Origin: Prinia subflava
Lineage: Eukaryota; Chordata; Aves; Passeriformes; Cisticolidae
Direction: 5' to 3'
DNA: 64,000 nt
Assembly (NCBI RefSeq): GCF_021018805.1
Contig: NC_086256.1
Span: 10,172,032 to 10,236,031, forward strand
Shown here: positions 13,184 to 38,586 of the stretch, piece after piece
Layout: each line of letters starts with the position of its first letter
How positions within the stretch are numbered: position 1 is the stretch's first letter
Made by a program: the position numbers and the translations under genes
Notes under the pieces: generated by a model
Database searches by the model: none
Seen by the model: the letters and a program-made list of their open reading frames with translations, nothing else
Told to the model about the DNA's origin: nothing

Positions 13184-16100
13184 CCACCCCACGGTACAGC
13201 ACAATGGGGCTTGACTTGAGCAGTATCCCCTTTAGAGCATCCCTCTTCAGCTCAGTCCATGTTCCTGGCACAGCCATGGGGCACAAAGAGGATGCTGGCT
13301 CTTGTAGAGGGATGCTCCAGCCCCAGTCTGCAGCAGGAGGGTTTCAGAGGCCTTATGATGGGAGCTGTGGGGAGGAAGGCTGTGCAGTGCAGCTTGGGCA
13401 GATTGGTGAGGACCATGAAAGTGAACAGTGGGACATCCTGAGACACGCAGGATGGAGGACAGGGGCTGGAAATGGGTAGTCCAGGAACAACTGGGAGAAA
13501 CATGGGTGCTGAGCCCATGGGAGCGTTCTGCCACTGCTGCTCCTGCCACTCTGCCTGGTCCTCACCTCCCATTCATGTTTTCCTGGCTCTCCCATAACAC
13601 CTTGAACTCCATCTCACACTGTAGTCTGGTTCCTTCCCCCATTGTGGTCCAGGCCTCACCCCTAATGATGACAGTGGCTCTTGATCCACAGGGTCCCATG
13701 GTGGTCAGTCTCCAGTGCCAGCACAGCCCAGGGACACTCCATGCACCAGCTCTGGAGCTCGGCCCAGGATGCTCAGGGTCCCCAGGGCTCCAGCACTGGT
13801 GGCACAGGCCCCTACTGTGCCAGGATGCCAGCTCCGGTCCTCTGTGCCCCCACACAAACTTGTTCTCAGGGAGCCAGGAAAACAGGGCTGGTGGCAGGTG
13901 ACAGCACAGGGCCTGGGGCAATCCAGCAAACTGTGGGAGTCAGCATCCCTGCAGGAAAAGTGCCTGCTGGATCTTTACCCCTGAGGGGCTGGTGGGACCA
14001 GAGCAGGGCCATGGTGTGGGGCAGGATCCTGTGACCATGTCCCTGTGGGGCTGTGCAGGGCGCAGCTGTGCTGCTGGCAGAGGGGACAGCCTGGGGAGGA
14101 CCACTGAGACCGTGAGGGGTGCCCGGCGTGTTGGATTGGAGCTGCCAGGATGGCCCCGATAAACATCTAGCCTCTGTTTATTTATGACTGGGGATATTTA
14201 TACCGCAAAGTCCGTTAAATTTAGCTGGGGACACACCCAGGCACCATCCAGGAGCATCCCCACGGCCGTGGGGAGCTCCTGGTGCAGTGTGAGCTGGCAC
14301 ACCAACTCAGGCAGTGCGTGCACCAGATGTGCCCTGGAACTGTCACCTCCAGGACTGACACCCACTGTGGTGTGTGAGGCACAGGAGTGTGGCAGTGGCA
14401 GCACTTCTTGTGAAGACAGGATGAGGCTGCACCCCAGAGGGACAGGGTTTCCAAAGATGATGGCACAGGCTCCATGCCCATGCAGTGAGGACCCCAGTGC
14501 CACCAGGGCAGGTCCATATCTCTCCTCTGACACAAACTGACACCTTCCTATCCCTGTGGTCAGTGCCATGTCAGGCTGGTTGTTGGGTCAGAAAAAATCG
14601 TGGGGCTACGTCCCGAAATTACAGCCCGGAGCTCAGCCGGGTGGGCTCGGAGCAGCCCAGGGCCGTGGGGCGCGCTGTGCCACCCCGACTCAGTCGGCTG
14701 TGCCCCTGCGCTCCTGTCCCTGCTGTCCCACTGGTGCGGCTCCGGCGGGGCCGTGCGGAGCATCCCCCGCCGCGGTGTCTGCCTCCCTCTGCCGGCGGCG
14801 GGACACCCGGCGCTCCCGCTGCCGCTCCCGGCTGTCGGAGCTCCGGGGCTTGCGCTCCCTCAGCCCCGAGGCAGCACAGTCCGCTGCCAACCAGACCCGC
14901 TGCCCCCCTTCTTCCCCCTGACGCAGCTTTGGGTGAAATGTGGCGTTTTGCTCCCCAGCTGCTCCATGTGTGGCTCTGTCCGATGTTACAGCATTGTTTG
15001 GAGGGAAGAGGTTTGGCATTTCCCCTGCTCTGCAGGGAAGCACAGAGCAGAGTCCAGGCACCCACAGACCTGGCTGCCCCTTGTCCCACAATCACCCTCT
15101 GTGCGGTGCCAGGGACACTCAGCCCAGCACCCTTTAGCACTTGCGGCTCTGTGCTCTGTGGACGTGCCACCGTGCTCATCTTACCAGACTCCTTGCTGGT
15201 CTACCCAGTGCCTTTAACAAGTTAATCCCTTGTCTTGGAAAGGGACTCAATAGTTTTGGACAGGCGAGGTCGAGTTTACACGAGGCAAAGGCAACGTGCA
15301 TTAGGATCCCTACCCACTCAGAATTAATTAGATCCTGTCTCAAACTCTGCTGCTTCTCCAGGACAAATGCAATGCCCACCAGCCTGTGATTGTCCTTGAC
15401 AGCTAAGACAGCCGGCCCTGTGTCTTTCCACAAATGTGCTGCATTTCAGTCTACTCTGACACCAAGCCTTTTACCTCCAGCTTGTCCTAAAATCCCTGCC
15501 TCACAGATCAAAAGAAGTCCTAAAGGACTCTGTGAGCAGTGGGAGCTTAGGGCTGGCCAGCCTCCACAGTGCCTGCATGCCCACCTCTCCAGCACGTCAT
15601 CCCACCCTGTGGGGAGAATGTACCCGGCTCATCCCCAGGTCTGGGCCATCCTTCTCAGTCTTTTCCAGCTGTCCCCTCTGTCCCCTGCTTCCCTTACTGC
15701 TGCCAAGTCGCATTAACAGCTGCAAAGTGGAGCTTGCTGGGGTGAGTGTCCCCAGGACAGGCAGCTCTGCATGGCAGAGCCTGGCCTTGCCCAGAGGCTG
15801 CTTATCCCTGTCCTCAGACATTCCAGAGCTTGTTTTCAGATTTGGAGACACTCTCAGCAGGGATATATGGATTTTATCTGCTGTGATATCTGATTTTATC
15901 TGCTCTCCCTCCCTCCAGCTTTACACATGGAGCTCCTACGAGCTCTCCACAGAGAGCATGAGCCGCTGTGGTTACAGGGGTGGTGGATGCTCTGCAGCAC
16001 CGGCACACACCAGGCGTGGGACACAACGCAGAGGGAGACAACCCTTGTACCTGCCAGCAGCGAGGGCTAAGGGACCCAAGCCGGGCTGTGCTCACCTGTG

Positions 16101-16690
16101 GGGGATCCTCTCACGGATCCCTGAGAGAGCCGCAGGAGCCGGGCGGGATCGGGGACCCGCTGCTTGCCGGCGGCTGCAGTGAGCAGCAGCTGTCCGCAGG
16201 GGGAGCGTGGCTCCTTCCCGGCCCTCCTCCTCCTCCTCCTGCCGGCAGTTCCCCTTCGGGCCCCGGCAGCTCTGCCCGTGAGTGTGAGTGCTCAGCATGC
16301 CCGGGTCCCCGGGTGCCCTGCACAGAACGGGGCGAGCTGCGGGACAGGAGGGCAGAGCGGTGACCCGCACTGAGCAAGGCTGGGTCCTGCCTGAGCTCTG
16401 TCCCTGTGGCATGGCTGTCTCCATCTCTCTGGGTGTGTGCTGCGGAGATTCCCCCCTCCTCCCCAGCCTCTTAGGTGTCCCCAGCATTCAAGTCTGGACA
16501 CGTCTGCTGGCAGCAGCTGGAGAACCCACTCATCTCTGCCAGCACCAGGAATTCTATTTGAAATTACTTGTCCCAAGGTCCATGGGCTTCAACGATGGAG
16601 CTCTCCAGCCCCCTCACACTCTGGGACTTCTAATGCAGTCAGTGTCCTTTTTGCACCCGAATGTGCTGGATTGTCATGATTCCAGTGAGA
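13184..16690. other. Gene-poor DNA with two CpG-rich patches and a candidate enhancer
   Basis: CpG-rich patches lie at about 14590-14920 and 16090-16370; neither has a convincing coding exon. A minus-strand frame at 15176-15433 gives a protein-like string but no family I recognise. An AT-rich block at 14155-14235 is listed separately. The remainder is unique DNA in which I see nothing. Confidence 0.35.
14155..14235. promoter_or_regulatory. Candidate enhancer-like AT-rich block
   Basis: An abrupt AT-rich island in G+C-rich DNA. It contains GATAAACA, a forkhead-type TGTTTATTTA (14175-14184), GATATTTATA and GTTAAATTTA within about 70 bp. Such clusters are common in deeply conserved enhancers. 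No coding frame is plausible. Confidence 0.3.
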
Positions 16691-16694
16691 AAGG

Positions 16695-17060
16695 CACTCA
16701 GATTCTTTAAGTGACATTTAAAATGCTATTTAATAGAGCTGTTTAATAAAGTGACTACTACTTTATTATACTCTTAGAGTATAATACTCTAAGATACTCT
16801 TAGATTCCTTAGACATGCAGGAACTTCAAGAGGCCCAGCAATGAACAGACCTCCAGTCCACACACAGCACACCATGCAGACACCTGTCAGCAGAAAGGGT
16901 TATGCCAGTTTAGTTGTTTGAAATATTGGAGAATTTCCTTTGAAGAGAACAGCTCTATTCAGTATTTTACTGCCAAAAAGAAAGATGCTGATATGAGAAC
17001 ATCTTGCTGCTGTTTCAGATAAAGGCAGAGATATGCACATGGCAGGTACCAGGTGTGAGC
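16695..17060. other. AT-rich island with overlapping hairpins
   Basis: About 360 bp markedly richer in A+T than its surroundings. It includes two overlapping near-palindromes (16767-16783 and 16776-16790) built on the CTCTTAGAG/GAGTAT motif, plus a partial third copy to about 16804. No gene or known repeat family is recognised. Confidence 0.5.
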
Positions 17061-20000
17061 TCCCTGCAGACTCCTATGTTACAGGCTGGTTTCTAACCTG
17101 CATAAGTTTAGCCTGGAGACGAGGGATGCCCACAGCATAGGTCAGGCCTGTGCAGACTTGCTGTTCCATGGATCACTAACTCCTCCTGCCCAGGACCACG
17201 GCAGCAGCCTGGCTGTAGTCTGTCAGAGCTGCAGGGGAATGGGCTGTTTCCTAGGGCTCCTGCCCCGACCATATCATTGTGTCCCTCCCCCACGGGGATG
17301 CTTGGCTGATTTCCCGAAAGGGAATTTCACCAGAAGTCAGAGGGTGAGTGACGAGAAACGTCATGGACGTGCCCCAAAGGGAACTGAAAGCCCTGTGTCA
17401 TGCAGGGTGGAGGACTGCAGGGTAAGCTGGGTGGACAGCACCTTGTCCTCCTCACTGCCCTTGATGCAATGGAGATGGCCTTGTGGCGTCTCTCCAGGGC
17501 CTTGCACGACGGGCAAATGGTGTATGGGGGCAAGTACTGGCTGCTGCTTTGCCAGGCTGTTGCAGCCATTGTCCCTTGTCCCTCAACTCCTTCTCTGTGG
17601 GAGTGCCACTACCCCAGGGACACTGCCCAGCCCAGCCTCAGCACCCTGTGTGATTTATGCCTGGGTCCCTGCCTGCCCACCACTCCCTAGGGATGCAGCA
17701 CCAGCCCCAGGCAGGGCAGCAATGCCACCCATTTTGTCAGGACCCAAGAGTCAGCTGGCCAGGCCAGGGAGAGGAGGGTGCTTGAGGCAAAAGGGGAACG
17801 GGATGGGGAAGGGGATGGGGGTTGGGAGATGAGGGGTGTGCCAAGTTGCAACAGGAGATGGGAGCATTTCTGCAAGCCCTGCTGAACCTCCAGGCACCAG
17901 CTATCCCTGTCTGGGGGGCCAAGGTGGGTTTGACAAGGCCCAGGGCTACTCTCCCCAGGCAGAGTGCCCAAGGGTGCACTGGGTCATGGCAAGGAGACAG
18001 GCCCTGTGGTGATGCCTGTCCCAGCCCAGGGTGCTCTGCAGCCCGTGGGTGGCAGGCTGAGCAGTACAGTGATCACTCCCAGCTGGCTGCAGATCCATGG
18101 GGCACTGTCATGGGATAGCTTCCAGCAGCCAGGCAGTGGGGGACCTGCCCCAAATAGGGACAGCTATTTTGGGCAGCCCAAGGCACCCCAGCTGTCATGC
18201 TCTCTGCAGCCCAGTGCACTGGGCAGGGACCTGGGTGCTGCCCTCAGAGAAGAGGACATGCTTCCCACAAAGGACCCAGCACCCTGTTGCCCCCCATGCC
18301 TAGGACAGAGCCACATTCCAGGGATGAGACAGCCCAGTTCAGCACTGACCTGGGTGAAGCTGAACCCATCCAGACAGCTCTGTGCCTCCCAGACAGGTGT
18401 CACCAAGGCAGAGAGAGGAACAACAGCCTCTGGACCTGAAGCCAAAGTATGAGCAACCAGCAGTGAAATCTTTGTATCCAGAACTGTCCCCAGCAGCCAG
18501 ACGTAACCATGGTATTAAACACAAGCTCTGTGTTGTGAGCTGGGTGCTGTGTGTGCTACCAAAGCTGCAGGGAGAGCACAATGGGGCAGTGTAGGGGCCT
18601 GGCTTCAACTCCTGTGGCTGCAGTCCCCTGAGCATCCACACCCATCTTGCTGCCCATCCAAGCCAGAGCTTCTCCCAGGCTGTCTGGATACTCCGTGAGG
18701 GAATTTTCCTAGGTCATTAACAGGCACGCAGGCACGGGAGTGGAAAGTCCCCAGGAGCTGTGGCTGCTGGGGATGCGGCTCCCTGTGACCACAAGCAATG
18801 ATGCCTGTGGCATTTCCTCCCGATGTCACTTGCCTGTCTTGGCACTCGCCCAGGCTGTAGGCACTCAGTGGAAGCCTGGAGAGGGTGTGAGCTTCAGGTA
18901 AAGCCTGGGGCAGGGCTGGGGGAAGGGCAGCCCTTGGCACAGCAGGGTCAGGGGTCCCAGGATGCAGAGGGATGCCAGAGCAGGAGCATGTCATTGCCCT
19001 CACAGGAGCAGGAGCATTGCAAACATGCCAGATCTATGCTGGGGAGCAAGGCAGCTGTCACGAGGTGCTTCAAATTGCTGGAAAATCAGGGACAATTTGG
19101 GGGGCTTTCCAAGAGCTTTGATACTGTCATGGGTGCTTTGGGGCAGGAGATGATATGCTGTCATAGAAAGGTTCAGTTCCCCATGTGTCAGGCAGGATGG
19201 AGATGACATGCCAGAGAGAAAAGAAAGATGTGAAAGCTGGGAGGATGAAACACGAACTGGTGGCTCTTATGTGGCACTGCTGCTGCTCCTCTTGCAGCAT
19301 CCTCCCTGATAATACAGGGCCAGCTGTGAAATCCCCGGAATGCCAGCCTGTGTAAGGACTTCTATCCCCATTCCTCCCATCTAGAAGCCAGACGTTGTTC
19401 CCCATCAGCTCACTTCCTTTCCAGGTTCCAGTGCACTGGTGGGAATTTGGGGGGACTGGGATGACCACCACTCCAGAGTGTGTGGTCTCCCTGTCTCTGC
19501 AGCTCCTCAGTCAGCCTGATGCCCATTGGGGCTGACCTGCAGCCTGGGGAGCTGTAAGCTGCCTCCAAGAAGATTGTTTAAAAGAAAATTGGTTGATTTT
19601 TGTCCATCATGACAAAGCTGAGCTTAAACCTTGCCCTGCCTCCTATCCAAGGATACATGCAGGCACTGGAGCTGTCATTCCAGGAGGGGTGGGTAAGGAA
19701 CCCCCAGTTCTGCAAGTAGCATCCCATCGTAGGGAGACCTCAAGGACAGATCCAGATCCAGCAGTCCTGGGGCTCATGGTGCTCAGGAATTGCTTGGGGC
19801 ACAACCCCAGAGTCTATCTGGAGAGGTGGAGAGCCAACCTCCATGTCAGGGACAGCATTGTCCTACCTGAACTCAAGGACAAGCCCTGGACCACGTCAGG
19901 GTTTCAGCCACTTGGGGATTATCACAAGCCTATGCTGCAGGCCTGGTGCATGGGAAATCTTCAGAGACTGCTGGTGTTTCAACCAGCCCATCCCTCTCGC

Positions 20001-21770
20001 AGGTGCTGGGAGCTGGCATTTCCTCCCCACCCTTCACCCCTCTGGATCCCTGCCCGCATTTGCCCGTGGTTTCCCAGGCAACAGCACCCGTGGAGATAGG
20101 AGAGGAGAGGCTGTGTGCCTAGGCAGCGATGCCACCTGCATGTTGACCCATGTCCCCCACCGAGATGGCACTGACGTCAGGAGGTCGCTGCACCTGCCCA
20201 CAGAGGTGGAAGCTTCCAGCCTCAGATTTGAATGGCGCTGGTGTAGGAGTGCTGTGGCCCCACCTCCATGTGAGGATTTGGGGGATATTGTGACACTTGC
20301 CAGGCTAGGGGAGGGATAGTGAGGAAGGAAAGAGATGAGTGCTCCAAGATGGGGAATGAGGGGATGATTGCTACTAGATGGGGAGAGAGGGCTGAAGGGG
20401 GCATATGTGTGGGCTGGAACATCTCTCCTAAACCCCTTTGGCATTGCAGACTCCCACTCCACAGATCCCAGTTGGCCTCTGCTCCTGCTATGTCTCCAGG
20501 CACCAGGAGAGCCCAGGAAAGTTCTGATCGGCCTGGTAGGACTATGACCAAAGGCATGGGTACACAAGGCAGCTAGGCTCCTGGGAAGGAGGTGTTTACA
20601 CCAAGGTGTAGGTTGCTAGAAGATGCTGCAGCATCTTGGAGATTGCAGAGGAGAAGGAGCAACCCCTTGCTGACCCACTTGGGGCTGCAGGACCTCTCCT
20701 CCTCTTTCCCCATGTTGAGCACACAGAGGAGATGCATAGAAAGTGAGAGAGATCCTAAGAAGGGTGTTTGAAAGCACGAGTTTCATCCATGGAAATCCAT
20801 CCCTTAAGGATCAAGTCTGCAATTCCACAGCTGGCAGCTCCTCTCCAAAGCTCAGATCCTGGGGCAGGGGTGTGGGTTGCAGCCACATTCTGGCTCTGAC
20901 ACAGGACGCTGGGTGTGGAATGCTGGGTTCAGGAAGCCACGTGTGGGATGCTGGATTCAGGTTCTGGGTGCAGGATTTGGGCTGCAGGGTGGAGCGTGAG
21001 ACCACACGCAGCCGGGAGCCAGGGTGCTACTGAGCAACTGGCTCACCGTGCAGAGCAGCCATGTGTGAGTGCTGGGACGGTGTGGGAGGACCTGAGCACC
21101 CGCCGGTTTCGCTGCTGCCTTCCCCTTCCTACTGTGGGAGCTCTCACTCTGGCTTCACCACACTACAAAACGAAAGTGCGTGACTGTGCTCTCATCCTGC
21201 AGCCCTGCACACTGGTGAGACTGCTGCACTGGGGCTGGACAGGCACACATGGGGCACCGCCCATCACTGCCCCCACCTCTGCCCCATCCCTGCCGAGGAT
21301 TTCCCTAACCGGGCAGCAGCCCTCAGGGACAGCAGGGATCCGTGGAGAGACAGGTAAGGGGTGCTTCCTTGCAGTGTTCCTTGCAGTTGGAACACTGCAA
21401 GGTCAGCCCTGGGGTGGTGTGCAGGGCTGTGGAGGCAGAAAGGATTCTCAATGGGATGTGGGAAGGGCTGTGCTGTTGCTGCACTTGGGGTGCTGGGCTG
21501 CACTCCTGCCCAGCTCCCCAGAACAGCTCCTTCCTGAAGACACAGGGTGCAGTGCCAAGGCCCCAAGGTGCAGGAGCTGGAAGGGATTCAGGGAGCAGGG
21601 CAGGGTGCTGGAGAGCAGGCACACATCCCAGCACGTGGGAAGCCCATCAGGATGGAGAGGGGAGGGAAGAGAGGCCTCGGCGAGAGGCCAAGCAAGGGGT
21701 GGCCCCTGGCGCACTCATCATGCATTACTGGAAACATCTGGCCTGGGATGTGGGGGCGTGCCCTGGCTGC
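17061..21770. other. Gene-poor DNA upstream of SLC6A9, nothing supported
   Basis: Unique, moderately G+C-rich sequence with many short shadow frames. I find no conserved protein motif, paired splice sites in a consistent frame, RNA gene or recognisable transposon. It most likely belongs to the intergenic flank or distal regulatory territory of SLC6A9. Confidence 0.4.
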
Positions 21771-22600
21771 ACACACATGTGTGCACAAGTGCATGGGTAC
21801 AGGGAAACATACACACACACATGTATTTATGGGTACATGTATATCTGTACATGTACCCACACCTGTGTACACGCATGTTTACATGTGGCCCATGTACCCA
21901 TACATGTGTGCATATGGTACATGTGGCCCATGTACCCATACATGTGTACATATGTGCCCATACATGTCCAGACACACATACACAGGCATGAATGCACACT
22001 CATGTAGCTGCCCTCAGACGTGTGTGCATATGGATGCAAACATGTAAAACTACATGTGTACACACCCCTAACCACATAGGGATAAGTGTACAGATTTGCA
22101 TGCATACATGTGCGTGTACATGTGCCAGCAAGCACACTTGCTGCATGCAGCATGCACAGGCAGACACACAGGTGTGTGACGCACACGTGCAACAGACATC
22201 CACACAATGCCCATGTCCATGAGTGACAGAGCGACTTCACGCATCTTGGCTGGAGCCTGCGGCCATCCCGCTGCCGTGGCACTGTGCCCTGGCAGTGTGT
22301 GCATGCTGCGTGTGTGCGGGCATGCGTGTGTGCCCAGCGAGAGCCTCTGTGTGACCATACATCCCATGCGTGTTCACATGTGCCACATGCCCGTGCAAGC
22401 CTGCATCTGCCCCTCCACGTCCACATGCCTGTGGGCTGCCTGTGGGATACGGGTGGCTATGCGCGCCAAGTATGCCGGTGCATGCCCAAGTGTGCCAAGC
22501 GTAGAGCGTACCCGTGCATGCCCATGCGTGCAGCATGCCCGTGTGTGCCGTGTGTACCCGTGTGCCCACGCGTGTGTGCTGTGCGTGTGCCACACGCAGC
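21771..22600. repeat. ACATG/CA-rich degenerate minisatellite
   Basis: Roughly 830 bp of alternating purine-pyrimidine sequence rich in ACATGT, CACA and GCATG. A clear 38-bp unit is duplicated in tandem at 21881-21918 and 21919-21956. It produces His/Cys/Thr-rich frames on both strands that are not genes. It abuts the SLC6A9 CpG island directly. Confidence 0.75.
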
Positions 22601-23640
22601 CCGTGTTCCCGCCGTACCGCGTGCGCTCCCGCCCTCCGCGGTGCCCGCCGTGCCCCCGGTGCGGCGAGGCGCGGTGCGGGTGCCGAGGCGGGGCGCTGGG
22701 GAGCGCGGCGAAGCGGGGGGCGGAGCACGGCGGCGGGGGCGAGAGGCGGCGCCAGCCCCCACCGACCTCCAAACTTTCATTAACTCGGCAGCACCGGCGG
22801 CGGCGGCGGCTCCGGGCCTGGTGGAGCACCGGCACTGACAACGACACCGGGCTGGGCGCGGCGGAGCGGCGCCCCCGCGGGCCCACCCGGCGTGGCGGGA
22901 GGGGCCGAGCGTCGGCATGGGCACGGTAAGGGGCGCGCACCTCCGCCGGCACCGAGTGCCCGGCCCGTCCAGCGGCCGTAGCAGCACTAGGGATGGGACG
23001 GGAGGAGGAGTGGGTGGGCTGCCGAAGAGGGATGGGAAGGGCACGACAGCGGCGAGGGCCTCTGGAGCGGCGGGGTCGTGGACATCGGTAGCCGCACCGG
23101 GAGCGGCCACCCGTCAGGACGATGTCGGGAGCGGAAGAGCGGGATAGCGGGATGCGGGGCGGTCCCGCATCTGTTGCTCTCGCGGCGCGGCGGCGCGGTG
23201 CCGGGGGAGCGCGGGGGCGCGGCGCGCAGAGCCGGGACCACCGCCGCCGCACCCGGGGAGGGCGCCGGGCACCGGGGCGGCCCGGCTCGGTGACGGGCCG
23301 GGGGGGTTGGCGGTAATTTTCCACGGGCATGTGCCGGGGCGGGGCGGCGGAGCAGCCACCACGTGGCGGCTGATGTAACCGGGCCCCCCCGCCACCGTAC
23401 TGCACCGGGCGGCGGCGGCGGCGGCGGGGGGAGCCGGGCGGCGGGCGCGTCGCGGCGGGCGCTGCCCGCGGGGCCGCCGCCGGAGCCGCCCCCGCGGGGC
23501 GGGAGGGCAGCATGGCGGCGGCAGGCCGGCTCGCTGCCAGCCTTCCGTGGGCACCGGGCAACGCCGGCTGCGGTGGGCCCGGCGGATGCTGGCGGAAGAA
23601 ATGGCCTCGCAGGTGGGCAGCGGCTGCACCGGTGCATCGG
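22600..23640 (+). promoter_or_regulatory. SLC6A9: CpG island, probable SLC6A9 (GlyT1a) promoter
   Basis: About 1 kb of dense CpG and GC-box-like sequence, the strongest island left of SLC6A9. A good donor (CACG|GTAAGG, exon end 22925) lies inside it and a strong acceptor precedes the GlyT1a coding exon 2.4 kb downstream. A non-coding first exon here is therefore likely. Long minus-strand frames across it (for example 22374-23561) are G+C artefacts. The transcription start is inferred, not seen. Confidence 0.6.
22760..22925 (+). other. SLC6A9: Candidate SLC6A9 5' non-coding exon
   Basis: The right end is set by the GTAAGG donor at 22926; the left end is unknown. A short upstream ATG (22917-22919) would read three codons in this exon and, after splicing to 25324, stop seven codons later. 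It would therefore be a short uORF and not the protein start. The exon rests on splice-site quality and CpG context only. Confidence 0.35.
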
Positions 23641-25323
23641 GCCGCCCGCCTGCCGGGAGGGAAGGGACGGGGGCTCCATCCGTCAGTCGGGCATCTGTGG
23701 CCTTCCGCTGGGTGTCGTGGGCTGCTTCCTCGCGCCGATGTGTGACATCCTCTCCGGCAACCTCTGTGGGTGTCCAGGTGTCCCCGTTTCCAGGGTGCCG
23801 GCTCTAGGTACGAGCTGCGCTGCCCTCTGGTCTGTCATGGCATCCCACAGCTCTGGTGGAGCCACCCCGTGGCACCGGTGCTTTGCATCCTCGTCCCTGC
23901 TGGGCTGTGCCAGTGGATACTGTAGCCTCAGGCACCCTTATACCCGTCCCATTGCCACACCACCGCTGGCTTCGCGCTCGGTCCCTGTCAGGCTGGGAGC
24001 CAATGCCAGCGGCATCTGCGGTGCTCAGGGAGGCTTATCAGCCAGCACCTGGCAGACCCCGAGGGGAGTGGCAACCGTCCGGCCCCTTGGGCACTCCCCC
24101 TTGCCAGGGCACGGGATTAGTTCCCACTGTGGATTCAGGGCCGCAGGGTGGGCAGCTTTTGGCTGGCTGGCGGTAGGTGTGTGATGGGGAGGAGGTCTGG
24201 CAGCCGAGCCTGCACCTCCCACCTTTGACAGGTCCGAAGAGCGAGGCTTGTGGCAGTGATGACAGCTCTCCTGGAAATGCAGCCACTGCTGAGGAGGGCA
24301 TTGGCAGTGGGGTGCAGTATCTGCGGTATCTGCTGGCAGCAGCCTGTCTGCGCTGGAGGGGCTGGGGGCTCACATCACAGCCCCTGGTTCCTGCCCCTTA
24401 TCTGCACTGCCCATGCTCCTTCTTTATGTCTTAAGGTCTTCTGCTGATTGCTTCAGAGTCACGGCAGCCTGGGGATAGGCCCTGGGGTGTTTGCTGCTGG
24501 TGGTAGTCGGGGACCCTTGGTGCAAGTCAGGGGTCCTTCTTTGGTCAGCAAGGGTACCGAGCACTGGTGTGGGATCTGCAAACACCAGTGCTTGTTGCAC
24601 AGACAAACTGGGGTTTTGCAACAGCGTCTGTCCCTTCCAGTGAGGTCAGGCCTCAGTGTTCCCCTGGGGCCTCCAGCAGCCCCAGGCTGGGGCAGGGGTG
24701 AGGGCCGGGGAGACAGATGCCTGTGCCCGTGCACTGTCCAGCAGCACCTGGCACCCGGCAGAGCCCAGCGGCTCGGCCCCCCTGCGCCGCACGTGCACGC
24801 GATGCACCGGGGCAGAAGGCAATCGTTTCCCATCTGTGTCCTGCGCGGCAGCTGAGCCCTGCACTGGCCCCGCTCAGCGCCCAGTCCCGGCGCTGTCGTG
24901 TGCTGCAGCCACTTCAGCTCCATCTCTCACTGGGGGAGAGCTCAAGGGGCCCCCGCTCCCGCCCGCGGCCCCTGACGCCCACCTGCCGGGGGGCCAGCAG
25001 CCAGCTGTCCGCAAGGTCGTCTGTCCACACCGGGTAAATCTTTAACTGCTTCTTGGGAAACACCTGGGAGCTGCCGCTCGTGTGGGTGCCAGGGGGTTCA
25101 GAGACGCTGCAGGGGCTGGGAGCCAGCAGGAAGAGACCCTGCTACCCACCCAGCCCCAGGCCCTGCGTCCTCCACCAGGAGTCCTGCTGCCCAGCGGGCA
25201 GGTAGAGGGGAGCGACTTGTCTGGCACAGCCCCCCAGTTCCTGGAGGGAGGGGGAGGCCTCGGGTGGGGATGTGCCCACCCCACCAGTCACGTCTCTCTT
25301 GATGTCTTCTCCCCTCTGCCCAG

Positions 25324-25440
25324 CTTGCTCTGACGGTGGATTGAAGGACACTGGTGCTGGTGCCGCGTGACAGAGAGCGGGCAGGCAAGGGACCCTGCAC
25401 TGGGCAGCCGGCACCGTGCTCCAGCCTCCAGCCTCCAGGA

Positions 25441-25470
<30 letters not shown>
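25324..25470 (+). CDS. SLC6A9: SLC6A9 exon with the GlyT1a-type start
   Basis: A pyrimidine-rich acceptor (CCCCTCTGCCCAG, ending 25323) opens this exon. An ATG at 25441 in good context starts ten codons, MADKCSEGLL, ending at a consensus GTAAGT donor in phase 0. Mammalian GlyT1a also has a ten-residue private N-terminus (M-x-x-K-x-x-x-G-M/L-L) joined to NGAVP, and exon 2 here opens with NGAVP in the matching phase. The 117 bases before the ATG contain no other ATG. Coding part: 25441-25470. Confidence 0.8.

Positions 25471-38586
<13,116 letters not shown>

Noticed and set aside
15176..15433. Protein-like minus-strand frame (LAVKDNHRLVGIAFVLEKQQ...)
   Set aside because: No recognised family, no splice context and only 85 codons; more likely a non-coding conserved block or chance.
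22374..23561. 395-codon minus-strand frame over the SLC6A9 CpG island
   Set aside because: Arg/Pro/Ala-rich low-complexity translation, open in several frames at once, as expected of any CpG island; no homology recognised.
23512..23612. MAAA-initial frame in the CpG island as a possible GlyT1b start
   Set aside because: Mammalian GlyT1b begins MAAA, but this frame reaches its GTGGGC donor in phase 2, which does not fit the phase 0 shared exon. A nine-codon phase 0 alternative (23586-23612) has no similarity to any GlyT1 N-terminus.
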